Source: Variovorax sp. UMC13 (GTDB lineage: Bacteria; Pseudomonadota; Gammaproteobacteria; Burkholderiales; Burkholderiaceae_C). From it: a stretch of DNA of 64,000 nt. Each line of letters opens with the position of its first letter. Position 1 is the first letter of the stretch. A program made the position numbers and the translations under genes. The stretch lies in assembly GCF_014170375.1 (NCBI RefSeq), contig NZ_LZZW01000013.1, positions 1 through 64,000 on the forward strand, in the 5' to 3' direction. Under the pieces are notes generated by a model that was given only the letters and a program-made list of their open reading frames with translations, did no database searches and had not been told where the DNA came from. Positions 54,239-62,433 of the stretch are shown in pieces.

Positions 54239-54457
54239 ATGACTGAATACTTCCGCTCTGTCTCTGTCCGGGTCACCGAGCCGATGTTTGGTCGCTTCTA
54301 CTGGACGATCGTGGAGAACCTCGGCGTCGCGACGAAGTTCAATGAGCTGGCGGCTGCGGCGGAGCCCTACGACACATGGGAAGAGGCGCGCCAGGCCGGC
54401 GTCGCCGAACTGAAGCGCCGCGAGCCCGAGCTATGGGCAGATCCTTCGTCAGGCTGA
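54239..54457 (+). CDS. 72-residue hypothetical protein
   Basis: A 72-residue product, MTEYFRSVSVRVTEPMFGRFYWTIVENLGVATKFNELAAAAEPYDTWEEARQAGVAELKRRE. An N-terminal beta hairpin is followed by a long helix, not unlike the YegP-like layout (F-x-W-x-[IV] hairpin, then a helix with A-x3-G-V-A-x-L) but without clear similarity to the neighbours. It starts 31 bp after the 54013 gene. Confidence 0.65.
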   Translation: MTEYFRSVSVRVTEPMFGRFYWTIVENLGVATKFNELAAAAEPYDTWEEARQAGVAELKRREPELWADPSSG

Positions 54458-54509
54458 GCACAGCGCAAGTAACCTTGCGTCCGCCGCCCCTCCGGCGCAA
54501 AGTCCCGAC

Positions 54510-54716
54510 ATGACCCACCCGATCATCGGCCTCTTCGAGCAGCGCGCAGCCTTGCTGAATCTGCAGGGGAGCGACAAGGGGCTGGAAGATGCCATAGCCG
54601 ACCTGGCGGTCTGGATGGGCTTGGCTACGGATCATCTCAGCGAGGACGATCTAGCAGTTCTGGGAGGGATCGGAGGGCTGCTGTACCGGGAGGGGCTACG
54701 ACGGCGGCAGGCGTGA
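54510..54716 (+). CDS. 68-residue hypothetical protein
   Basis: A 68-residue helical product: MTHPIIGLFEQRAALLNLQGSDKGLEDAIADLAVWMGLATDHLSEDDLAVLGGIGGLLYREGL. No family recognised. It is 52 bp after the previous small gene on the same strand. The following 300 bp (54717-55017) show no gene. Confidence 0.6.
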   Translation: MTHPIIGLFEQRAALLNLQGSDKGLEDAIADLAVWMGLATDHLSEDDLAVLGGIGGLLYREGLRRRQA

Positions 54717-55017
54717 ACAATCCGCTTCGGCTGCTGTGAGCAGTCCGGCTGCTGCGCTCAATGGGAGTGCTTTCATGCCGGGAGCCCGCTTACGGCTTGC
54801 CAGTGTTTGGGCGCTATCGTCGTGTGATCGCCGAAGCGCACCGTTCTCTGCTCGACCGGTGAGGCGGGAGCCTGTGGTCGCCGATCTCGTCGAACATACG
54901 CCGCGCGAACGGTCGCTTAAGGCCTGCTCGAAACCTTGGGGTAATGTTTACCTAGGCAGTCAGACGAGTCAGCACATACTCTGATAATTCTTTTGCAACG
55001 GTAGCCCAAGGAACGAC

Positions 55018-55560
55018 ATGGCTCAGGAAACAATAAGAAGCCGCGGATGAATGGGTAGGCGAGGTCATGGGCCGCCCCGCGCCTGCGGCATTCTTAGCCA
55101 CCTACATTGAGCGCCGAGTGAGCGCTGGAGGACGCTCCTTGACCGTCGCCCTGGACGCCGAATAAGGTGAGGGCAAAACGTTATTTATTAAGCGCTGGGC
55201 AGAAGACCTTGAGCGTGCGAAGCGAGGCGTCCTCGTGTTCGACGCGTGAAAGAACGACACCGCCGCCGATCCGGTTTTCGGCTTTATGGCAGAGCTACAA
55301 GGCGGGATGACGTCCTCCGTCAAAAGGTGCCAGCTTCCTCAAGGGCAAGTGCAGCTCTAAGGGCTACGGCTTTGGGAATGATGAAATCTTTCCGGAAGGC
55401 TATAGTCCCGGCTGGCGGCGCGTTAGCGGCAGGCCTTCGTAAAAAGGCTACTGGTGTAGCGTGGGAGAGATAAGGGTCGAAATCTCGGCGGCCGACTTGG
55501 AGTTCGAAGTCGATACGGAGGCGCCCGGTTCGCGCCTTTCCGGATGGCGAGGATGCGCAG
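55018..55560 (+). pseudogene. Broken KAP-family P-loop NTPase gene
   Basis: Pieces in three frames spell a KAP NTPase start. MAQETIRSRG runs to a stop; one base over, ADEWVGEVMGRPAPAAFLATYIERRVS and LTVALDAE continue, then a stop at 55163 where the family has W, then GEGKTLFIKRWAEDL (Walker A GEGKT), VLVFDA, a second stop at 55247, KNDTAADPVFGFMAEL; then frame-shifted SSRASAALRATALGMMKSFRKAIVPAGGALAAGLRKKATGVAW and IRVEISAADLEFEVDTE. KAP NTPases are membrane-linked P-loop proteins found in accessory regions. At least two nonsense and several frameshift mutations make it dead. Confidence 0.75.
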
Positions 55561-55568
55561 TCATATCT

Positions 55569-55718
55569 TCAAGTTATGAAGGCAAAGCTGAGCACCAGGG
55601 TCAGTGTGACTCTTGTGAGAGTGATCGCGAACTCTTTCACTGCGGCTCTCGGTGCATTTTTTACAACGGGCCCTGCTGTACTGTTTGGCGCTTCATTTGC
55701 AACCGTTTTTGAGTTCAT
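55569..55718 (-). CDS. 49-residue single-helix membrane protein, copy 3 of a local family
   Basis: A 49-residue product, MNSKTVANEAPNSTAGPVVKNAPRAAVKEFAITLTRVTLTLVLSFAFIT. The last 27 residues align with copies 1 and 2 (AP-x-A-A-x-KE-x-A and LTL-x-LSFAFI), while the start is longer and unrelated. Its upstream DNA lacks the hairpin and there is no YegP-like gene next to it; instead it lies just behind a dead KAP NTPase on the opposite strand. The 260 bp to 55980 show no gene. Confidence 0.6.
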   Translation of the reverse strand: MNSKTVANEAPNSTAGPVVKNAPRAAVKEFAITLTRVTLTLVLSFAFIT

Positions 55719-55980
55719 TTCCTGATTTATAGGAAATGCATTCAGGCCTGCTCCTCCTGTATTTGATGGAATACGAATTTCTTCCCGCAATCCAGCGGAC
55801 AACGGTGGCGGTCGGCGACCGTTGTGTTGCGCAGCGCTTGCATTCGTGCGCGGCCGACTGGGGCAGAGCACGAAGCGAAATCAGCGGTCATTGCTGAGTT
55901 GAAGAAAAAAGCTGGGTGTGGGACTTCGCAGTGGGGCGGTGAACCGCGGCCGCCCGGCTCGGTGTTCCCCGCAAACCCCC

Positions 55981-56859
55981 TCAGTGCAGCGTCGCCAAGT
56001 AGGCCGCGATGTCTGTTGCGTCCTGCTCGGTCAGCCCCATCTCGGGCATGGCTGTCAGCGGGTCGACCTCGCGCGTGTGGCGCAGCCACCGCACCATGTT
56101 TTCGGGCGTGTTGACCAGTTTGCCTGCAAGAGTGTGCCGCTGCGCCAGGCCCGCGAGCGGCGGCCCGACCGCGGGGGAGGAGCCGGTCACACCGGGGATG
56201 GTGTGGCAGGCATTGCAGGCGTACTGGTAGAGCGCCTGTTTGCCGCGTTCGATGTCGCCGGCGCGCGGCACGGCAGGCTCGGCCGCGCCGCAGGCGGTAG
56301 CGCCGACACGCGAAGCACCCGCCGCGGCCCACGCGTTAGCTTGTACCGCCGGCTGTGTCATGGTCGCGAAATCCTGCGGGCTCAGTTCGGGCAGCCTGTT
56401 CATGAACGCGACCAGGGCCCACAGGTCTGCGTCCGCCAGCCGGAACTCCCAGGCCGGCATGCCGCTCATCTTGATGCCGTGGCGCGTCACCCAGTACAGC
56501 TCGCGCGGCAGCCAGCGCTGGCGCGCGTCCACCAGCGGCCCCGGCAGCGGCTGCATGCTCTTGCCGATGTCGCTTTGCGCCACGCCCGGTGCGCCATGGC
56601 ACTGCACGCACTTGTCCCTGAAGCAGCCTGCACCACGGGCCACGAGTGCGGGCGCGTCGAGCGCCGGCACCTGCACGTCGCGGGCGCGCAGACGCACCGA
56701 CTGGCGCATGGCCGTCTCGAGCAGCGAGTACACGGGCTGCGTGTGCTGGCGGGCCGCCGACACGTCGTAGAGACCGCCGTAGACAAAGGCCAGCGCGGCC
56801 GCGGCGGCCAACAGGCCGGCGCCGGCGAGCGTCAGGAGGATCGTGGCGCGCTTGCTCAT
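55981..56859 (-). CDS. Dihaem cytochrome c
   Basis: A 292-residue periplasmic electron carrier, membrane-anchored by [31 protein letters not shown]. Two c-haem sites: CVQCHGAPGVAQSD near residue 90, with a later GIKMSGMPAW methionine, and CNACHTIPGVTGSS near residue 215, with a late P-E-M in LTAMPEMGLTEQDATDIAAYL. The first site is preceded by GCFRDKCVQCH. Between the halves an Ala-rich linker (AVQANAWAAAGASR) suggests two cytochrome domains. It is divergent from the caa3-type oxidase operon, so it probably feeds electrons to that oxidase. The ATG at 56859 gives the anchor segment; the frame goes on upstream without a plausible start. Confidence 0.87.
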   Translation of the reverse strand: MSKRATILLTLAGAGLLAAAAALAFVYGGLYDVSAARQHTQPVYSLLETAMRQSVRLRARDVQVPALDAPALVARGAGCFRDKCVQCHGAPGVAQSDIGKSMQPLPGPLVDARQRWLPRELYWVTRHGIKMSGMPAWEFRLADADLWALVAFMNRLPELSPQDFATMTQPAVQANAWAAAGASRVGATACGAAEPAVPRAGDIERGKQALYQYACNACHTIPGVTGSSPAVGPPLAGLAQRHTLAGKLVNTPENMVRWLRHTREVDPLTAMPEMGLTEQDATDIAAYLATLH

Positions 56860-56977
56860 GGTCGCGGTATTGTCCGACGCATGTCGGCGCACCCGTGTCG
56901 GCGCGCAGCGCGTGTGCGGCCACAGAATCGTGCGCATGCCGACCGGCCCCGGACCCCTTTGCCCCGCCCTGGCGCGC

Positions 56978-57355
56978 ATGTGTCGCACCTGCGTGATCAG
57001 TGCGACCTGCGGCGCGCTGGGCGGTTGCGGCATGCAAATCGGCGATCTGCCACTGCCGCACAACCGGGCCGCGCCCGCGCAGATCGCGCGCGGCCAGCAG
57101 CTGCTGGCGCAGTACCAGTGCGGCAGCTGCCATGTGGTGCCCGGTGCAGCGATCGCGCGGGGCCGCGTCGGCCCGCCGCTCGACGGGTTCGGCCGCCGCA
57201 GCTACATCGCGGGCCATGTGCCCAATGGACCCGAAGCCCTCGCGCGCTGGATCGAGGCGCCTGCGGCGCTGGTGCCCGACACGACGATGCCCTCGATGGG
57301 CGTTTCGCCGGCCGACGCGCGCGACCTCGCGGCCTACCTGCTGGCGCTGAAGTGA
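56978..57355 (+). CDS. Cytochrome c lipoprotein
   Basis: A 125-residue protein with a lipoprotein signal (MCRTCVISATCGALGGC, lipobox LGGC), then a single cytochrome c domain with CGSCHVVPGA and a late methionine in TTMPSMGVSPADARDLAAYLLAL. Starts at 56936 or further up are open, but only the ATG at 56978 gives a clean lipobox distance. The stop overlaps the GTG start of the subunit II gene, so this gene and the oxidase are translationally coupled; it may donate electrons directly to subunit II. Confidence 0.75.
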   Translation: MCRTCVISATCGALGGCGMQIGDLPLPHNRAAPAQIARGQQLLAQYQCGSCHVVPGAAIARGRVGPPLDGFGRRSYIAGHVPNGPEALARWIEAPAALVPDTTMPSMGVSPADARDLAAYLLALK

Positions 57356-58290
57356 ACGCGCCGCCGCAGCAGTCCGCCCTGAACCCGGCCGGCCCGTTGG
57401 CCGCCTCGATCCTCGACGTCACGCTGGTGATCACGGTCGGCGCCACGCTGATCTTTCTCGGCGTGATGGGCCTGCTGTGGCTGGCCGTGCGGCGTCGCGA
57501 GGGCGCCGCGGTGAACACACGGCTGTGGGTGATCGGCGGGGGCTTCGTGTTCCCGCTGGCGGTGCTGGTGGCGCTGTTCTTCTACAGCGTGCGGCACGCG
57601 CCGCCGTGGCGCGCGGTTCCGCCGTCCGATGCGCTGATCGTCGGCGTGACAGGCCACATGTGGTGGTGGTCGCTGCGCTACCGCGATCCGGCGTCGGACC
57701 GAGAGATTGCGACAGCCAACGAGATCCGCATCCCGGTGGGGCGGCCTGTGTACCTGGGACTGACCAGCGCCGACGTGATCCACAGCTTCTGGGTGCCCGC
57801 GCTCGGCGGCAAGATGGACATGCTGCCCGGCCGCGTCCAGCACCTTCTGGTGCAAGCCGACCGGCCCGGCATCTACCGCGGCCAATGCGCCGAGTACTGC
57901 GGCGCGCAGCATGCGCGCATGGCGCTGCAGGTGGTGGCGATGGCACCCGCGGACTTCGAACGCTGGCTGCACGCGCAGGTGCAGGACGCGGCGCCGGCCG
58001 ACACGCCCGCGCTGGTCCGGGGCCGCCAGGCCTTCATCGCACAGCGCTGCGGCGCCTGCCACACGGTGCGCGGCGTCACGGCCGAGAGCCGGCTCGGCCC
58101 CGACCTCACGCATGTGGGCAGCCGGCTCCAGCTCGGCGCCGCCGAAATGCCCAATGAGCCCGCCACGATGATCAACTGGATCGCGCACGTGCAGCAGATC
58201 AAGCCCGGCGCACGCATGCCCTCAGGCGCAGGACGCGTCGACGACGAGAGCATGCGTGCCATCGCGCTCTGGCTGAGCCACCTGAAATGA
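57352..58290 (+). CDS. ctaC: Cytochrome c oxidase subunit II with fused cytochrome c domain (caa3 type)
   Basis: A 312-residue subunit II. Two N-terminal membrane helices (ASILDVTLVITVGATLIFLGVMGLLWLAV and VIGGGFVFPLAVLVALFFYSV) precede the CuA domain, with DVIHSFWVPALGGKMDMLPG and GQCAEYCGAQHARM providing the CuA ligands, and then a cytochrome c domain with CGACHTVRG and the methionine in GARMPSGAGR. This is the caa3 architecture that takes electrons straight from cytochrome c. The start is the GTG at 57352, overlapping the previous stop, because the 790-codon frame further up has no valid start. It overlaps the next gene by four bases (ATGA). Confidence 0.92.
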   Translation: MNAPPQQSALNPAGPLAASILDVTLVITVGATLIFLGVMGLLWLAVRRREGAAVNTRLWVIGGGFVFPLAVLVALFFYSVRHAPPWRAVPPSDALIVGVTGHMWWWSLRYRDPASDREIATANEIRIPVGRPVYLGLTSADVIHSFWVPALGGKMDMLPGRVQHLLVQADRPGIYRGQCAEYCGAQHARMALQVVAMAPADFERWLHAQVQDAAPADTPALVRGRQAFIAQRCGACHTVRGVTAESRLGPDLTHVGSRLQLGAAEMPNEPATMINWIAHVQQIKPGARMPSGAGRVDDESMRAIALWLSHLK

Positions 58291-60806
58291 GCACACCGCG
58301 CAGCCATCCCTCGCGCCTGCCGCGTCCCGCAGGCGAACGCGAAGCGCTCGAGCGGGCTTGGCGCTCGCCCACCGGATGGCGGCGGCTCGCGGCCGTCAAC
58401 AACACCCACATCGGCGTGTACTACATCGCGACGGCGATGCTGTTCTTCGTGCTGGCGGGCATCCTCGCGCTGGTGATGCGCACGCAGCTCGCGGTGCCGG
58501 GCAACACGCTGGTCGATGCATCGACCTACAACCAGCTCTTCACCATGCACGGCACGGTGATGATGTTCCTGTTCGCGGTGCCGATCGTCGAGGCCGTGGC
58601 CGTGTACCTGCTGCCCGGCATGCTGGGTGCGCGCGACCTGCCGTTTCCGCGGCTGTCGGCGTATGCCTTCTGGGCCTACGCGATCGGCGGGCTGGCCTTC
58701 TTCTGCACGCTGTTCTTCGGTGTCTCGCCCGACGGCGGCTGGTTCATGTACCCGCCGCTGACCAGCAAGGAGTACTCGCCCGGCACCGGCGCCGACTGGT
58801 GGCTGCTGGGCATCGGCTTCATCGAGATCTCGGCCATTGCCGGTGCGATCGAACTCATCATTGGCATTCTGTTCACCCGCGCGCCGGGCATGACACTGAT
58901 GCGCATGCCGATCTTCGCCTGGGCCATGCTGGTGACCGCTGTGATGATCGTGTTCGCCTTTCCCGCGGTGATCGCGGCGACCACGCTGCTCGAACTGGAG
59001 CGCGCCTTCGACTGGCCCTTCTTCATCGCGGCGCGCGGCGGCGACGCGCTGCTGTGGCAGCACCTGTTCTGGTTCTTCGGCCACCCCGAGGTCTACATCA
59101 TCTTCCTGCCCGCGGCCGGCATGGTCTCGATGATGGTCGCGGCGCAGACCGGCACGCCGCTGGTCGGCCACCGCGCGGTGGTCTATGCGCTGATCGGGGT
59201 CGGCGTGGTGAGCTTCGCGCTCTGGCTGCACCACATGTTCGCGGCCGGGCTGGGCAACACCTCTATGCTGGTGGTGTCGGCCGCTAGCTTTGCGGTCGCG
59301 ATCCCGAGCGGGATGCAGGTCTTCGCCTGGATCGCCACGCTGTGGCGCGGCACGGTGCGCTTCAACACGCCGACGCTGTTCCTGCTGGGGTTCCATTTCA
59401 TCTTCGTGCTCGGCGGCCTGACCGGCGTGATGGTCGCGGTGCTGCCTTTCGACTGGCAGGCGCACGACACCTACTTCATCGTTGCCCACCTGCACTACGT
59501 CCTGATCGGCGGCATGGTGTTCCCGCTGTTCGCCACGCTCTACCACTGGGCGCCGGTGTACCGCGGCCACACGCTGTCGGAGCGCTGGGGCCGCTGGTGC
59601 TTCGGCCTGATGTTCGTGGGCTTCAACGTGGCCTTCTTCCCGATGCACCTGACCGGCCTGCTGGGCATGCCGCGCCGCGTCTACACCTATGCCGAGCACA
59701 TGGGCTGGGGTGCGCTCAACATGCTCTCGACCGTGGGCGCCTTCGCCTGCGCGCTGGGCGTGCTGCTGTTCCTGGGCGACATGGCGCGCATGATGCGCAA
59801 GCCCGAACAGGACCATGACAACCCCTGGAACGCGGGCACGCTCGAATGGCTGCCGCCGCGCGACTACGGCGTGCGCAGCATTCCGCAGGTGGCATCTCGC
59901 GAGCCGCTGTGGGCCGACCCTACGCTGCCCGCGTCGGTCGAGGCCGGCCGCCACTGGCTGCCGGGCACCGTGACCGGAGGGCGTGAGACGCTGGTCACCA
60001 GCCCGGTCGATGCCACGCCGCGCCATGTGCTGGTGCTGCCGGGCGACGGCTGGAGTCCGTTGATCGCGGCGGCCGGCACCGCGGGCTTCTTCCTGCTGCT
60101 CACGGCCGGCCAGCTGGCGCTAGCCTTCGCCTGCGGGATCGGCGCGATCGTCGCGGTGATCCATTGGCTCTGGGGCACCGACCGGCCGCCGCCGGTCGCC
60201 ACGGCCGAGGTCGCGGACGGTGTGCGGTTGCCGCTCGGTGCGCGTGGCCCGCGTTCCCACTCGTGGTGGGGCACGCTGGTGCTGGCCACGGTCGACATGA
60301 CCGTGTTCGCCTGCTTCGTCTACGCGCACGTGCATGTGGCGATGGCCGGCGCCGTGTGCCCTCCCGTCGGCTCCGCGCTGCCGCCGCTCGCGCAGGGGCT
60401 CGTCGGGCCGGCGCTGTGGTTGCTCGGCTCCCTGTGCCTGGCCCGCGCGGCGCGGGTCTTGCGCGAGGCCGGCGGGCGCGAGCGCCGTTGGGTGCGCGTG
60501 CTGGTGCTGGCCGCGCTGCTGTGTTCGGCGGCGGGCTTCGCGCTCGACTTCCATGCCCACGCCGTTGCGGGCCTGTCGCCGACGCGCAATGCCTGGAGCG
60601 CAACGGTCGCGATGCTGCTCGGCTACCAGGGCTTCCATCTGGCGGTGCTGGTGCTGATGGGGTGCTTCCTGTTGGCCCGCACCCACAGCGCCCACCTGCA
60701 GCCCGGCGCGCGCGCCACGCTCGACAACACCGCGCTGCTCTGGCACACGGCAACGCTTCAGGCGCTGCTGGGAGCGGCGGCGATCAGGCTGACCGCATTT
60801 TTTTAG
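58287..60806 (+). CDS. ctaD: Fused cytochrome c oxidase subunit I/III
   Basis: An 839-residue membrane protein that joins the catalytic haem-copper subunit I (about residues 1-545) to a subunit III-like C-terminal half (about residues 600-839, with about seven helices including LVLATVDMTVFACFVYAHVH and LLGYQGFHLAVLVLMGCFL). In subunit I, GHPEVYI carries the Cu-B histidine and the D-channel glutamate of A-type oxidases, VAHLHYVLIGG carries the haem histidines, and TMHGTVMMFLF the low-spin haem ligand. It is the last gene of the coupled cytochrome c - ctaC - ctaD(E) operon. The fusion is seen in several other caa3 oxidases. Assembly genes (ctaB, ctaG) are not adjacent. Confidence 0.92.
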   Translation: MSTPRSHPSRLPRPAGEREALERAWRSPTGWRRLAAVNNTHIGVYYIATAMLFFVLAGILALVMRTQLAVPGNTLVDASTYNQLFTMHGTVMMFLFAVPIVEAVAVYLLPGMLGARDLPFPRLSAYAFWAYAIGGLAFFCTLFFGVSPDGGWFMYPPLTSKEYSPGTGADWWLLGIGFIEISAIAGAIELIIGILFTRAPGMTLMRMPIFAWAMLVTAVMIVFAFPAVIAATTLLELERAFDWPFFIAARGGDALLWQHLFWFFGHPEVYIIFLPAAGMVSMMVAAQTGTPLVGHRAVVYALIGVGVVSFALWLHHMFAAGLGNTSMLVVSAASFAVAIPSGMQVFAWIATLWRGTVRFNTPTLFLLGFHFIFVLGGLTGVMVAVLPFDWQAHDTYFIVAHLHYVLIGGMVFPLFATLYHWAPVYRGHTLSERWGRWCFGLMFVGFNVAFFPMHLTGLLGMPRRVYTYAEHMGWGALNMLSTVGAFACALGVLLFLGDMARMMRKPEQDHDNPWNAGTLEWLPPRDYGVRSIPQVASREPLWADPTLPASVEAGRHWLPGTVTGGRETLVTSPVDATPRHVLVLPGDGWSPLIAAAGTAGFFLLLTAGQLALAFACGIGAIVAVIHWLWGTDRPPPVATAEVADGVRLPLGARGPRSHSWWGTLVLATVDMTVFACFVYAHVHVAMAGAVCPPVGSALPPLAQGLVGPALWLLGSLCLARAARVLREAGGRERRWVRVLVLAALLCSAAGFALDFHAHAVAGLSPTRNAWSATVAMLLGYQGFHLAVLVLMGCFLLARTHSAHLQPGARATLDNTALLWHTATLQALLGAAAIRLTAFF

Positions 60807-61091
60807 GGATGAAGGCGTCGAGATCACTGTCCGGTACGCCCGCAGAGCTGGCGCCGGGCCAGTGTGTCCTTGCCGGTCCGTCGACGCCTCCCTGCGCGTA
60901 GGCCCTGAGGCAGACGCTAGGGCGAGATGAGGTGACGACCGCGCTCGCGCCTCGGCGCTAACGCGCGGATTTGCGGGGCAGAGACCTCCCCATGCGTATG
61001 CGCCGTCGTCCTACTTGAGCGTTGCTTCCTCAGCCACGCGACAGGAGGGGATCTCCGTTGGAATGGCAGCCGCACCCGACTCACAAGGATC

Positions 61092-62363
61092 ATGATGACC
61101 GTCTCCCGATCTTTCCTCGCCTGGGCCCTTCCGATGACGCTGGCCATTGCCGGTGCGGCCAGCGCTCAGCTCCCTCCTGGAGACGGTCCGAACGTGGTGA
61201 CAACCACCAATCTCGAGCCCACGCCCGTTAAGTTCGAAGACAGCATGCTTCAGCGGCTGCGGGTGCCGGCGGGCTTCAGCGTCAACGTTTTTGCCAGGAA
61301 CATGCAGCATGTGCGGTGGATTCAACCCACCCCAAACGGCGACCTGTACGTAAGCCGCCCCAAGCAGGGTGACGTGCTGCTACTGCGCGACGCCAATCGC
61401 GACGGCATGATGGATACGCAGAAGGTGGTAGCGCAGAACATCAAGAACGTGCACGGCCTTGCCCTGCGTGACGGCAAGCTCTACATGGCGAGCGACAAGA
61501 AGGTGCTGGTCGCGGACGTCCTGTCTGACGGCATGCTGTCGACGCCCAAGGTCATCGTCGACGACCTGCCCGACGGTTCGCAGCATCCCTACCGAACCCT
61601 GGCCTTCGGGCCCGACGGCATGCTGTACGTGACCGTAGGTTCGCAGTGCAACAACTGTGTGGAGACGAACCTCGAGGCTGCGACCGTCCTGCGCATGCAA
61701 CCCGATGGTTCGGCCCGCAGCGTGTATGCCCGCGGCCTGCGCAACACGCTCGGCTTCGCATTCAACCCGGTGGGTGGTCAGCTCTATGGTTTCGATCACG
61801 GCTCGGACGACCGTGGCGACGACACGCCGCCCGAAGAACTCAACGCGATCCTGCCCAACAAGCACTATGGATGGCCGTTCTGCTGGGGTGATCGTCAGGT
61901 CGACATGAAGCAGCAGAACGATCCCGAGAACACAACGAAGGCGGACTTCTGCCCGACGACCGAAGCGCCGGCCCTGACCTACACGGCTCACGCCGCGCCG
62001 ATCGGCCTGGCGTTCTACATGGGTGCCCAGTTCCCGGCCGACTACCGAGGCAGCGCCTTCGTCGCGATGCGCGGCTCGTGGAACCGTGGACAGCCCAGCG
62101 GCTACAAGGTGGTGCGTGTCCGATTCGATGCGGCTGGAAAGCCCCAGAGCATCGAAGACTTCGCCACGGGCTGGCTCATGGATGTGCCGCCCGCTAACCT
62201 GCAGCAGCCCGGCGCCGGCACACCGGCCGAACAGCAGAAGGCGCGCCGGCCAGCGCAGTTCGGCCGCCTCGCGGGCGTGGCGGTCGCCAATGACGGCGCG
62301 CTTCTGGTGGCCGAAGACCAGAACGGTGTGATCTACCGCATCAGCCACGGCAGCGCCCGCTGA
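61092..62363 (+). CDS. Sorbosone dehydrogenase-like (PQQ-type beta-propeller) oxidoreductase
   Basis: A 423-residue exported protein with signal MTVSRSFLAWALPMTLAIAGAASAQ, then a six-bladed beta propeller. The runs RWIQPTPNGDLYVSRPKQGDVLLL, YRTLAFGPDGMLYVTVGSQCNNC, YARGLRNTLGFAFNPVGGQLYGFDHGSDDRGDDTPPEELN and YMGAQFPADYRGSAFVAMRGSWNRGQPSGYKVVRVRF are the family signatures of soluble glucose/sorbosone dehydrogenases. The calcium and PQQ arginine region is in RGSWNR. Two ATGs (61092 and 61095) are adjacent. It is 70 bp before the SOD-fusion gene, probably in one operon. Its physiological sugar or alcohol substrate is unknown. Confidence 0.88.
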   Translation: MMTVSRSFLAWALPMTLAIAGAASAQLPPGDGPNVVTTTNLEPTPVKFEDSMLQRLRVPAGFSVNVFARNMQHVRWIQPTPNGDLYVSRPKQGDVLLLRDANRDGMMDTQKVVAQNIKNVHGLALRDGKLYMASDKKVLVADVLSDGMLSTPKVIVDDLPDGSQHPYRTLAFGPDGMLYVTVGSQCNNCVETNLEAATVLRMQPDGSARSVYARGLRNTLGFAFNPVGGQLYGFDHGSDDRGDDTPPEELNAILPNKHYGWPFCWGDRQVDMKQQNDPENTTKADFCPTTEAPALTYTAHAAPIGLAFYMGAQFPADYRGSAFVAMRGSWNRGQPSGYKVVRVRFDAAGKPQSIEDFATGWLMDVPPANLQQPGAGTPAEQQKARRPAQFGRLAGVAVANDGALLVAEDQNGVIYRISHGSAR

Positions 62364-62433
62364 GCGGCGCTCCCGCCCTTCGCCGCGCCGTTCCATGTCC
62401 AAGCCCGCATCCCCTGCACAACGGAAGTCCGCC

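Noticed and set aside
57873..60026. Long minus-strand open frame (717 codons)
   Set aside because: Antisense of the ctaC and ctaD genes with low-complexity peptide; no family motif.
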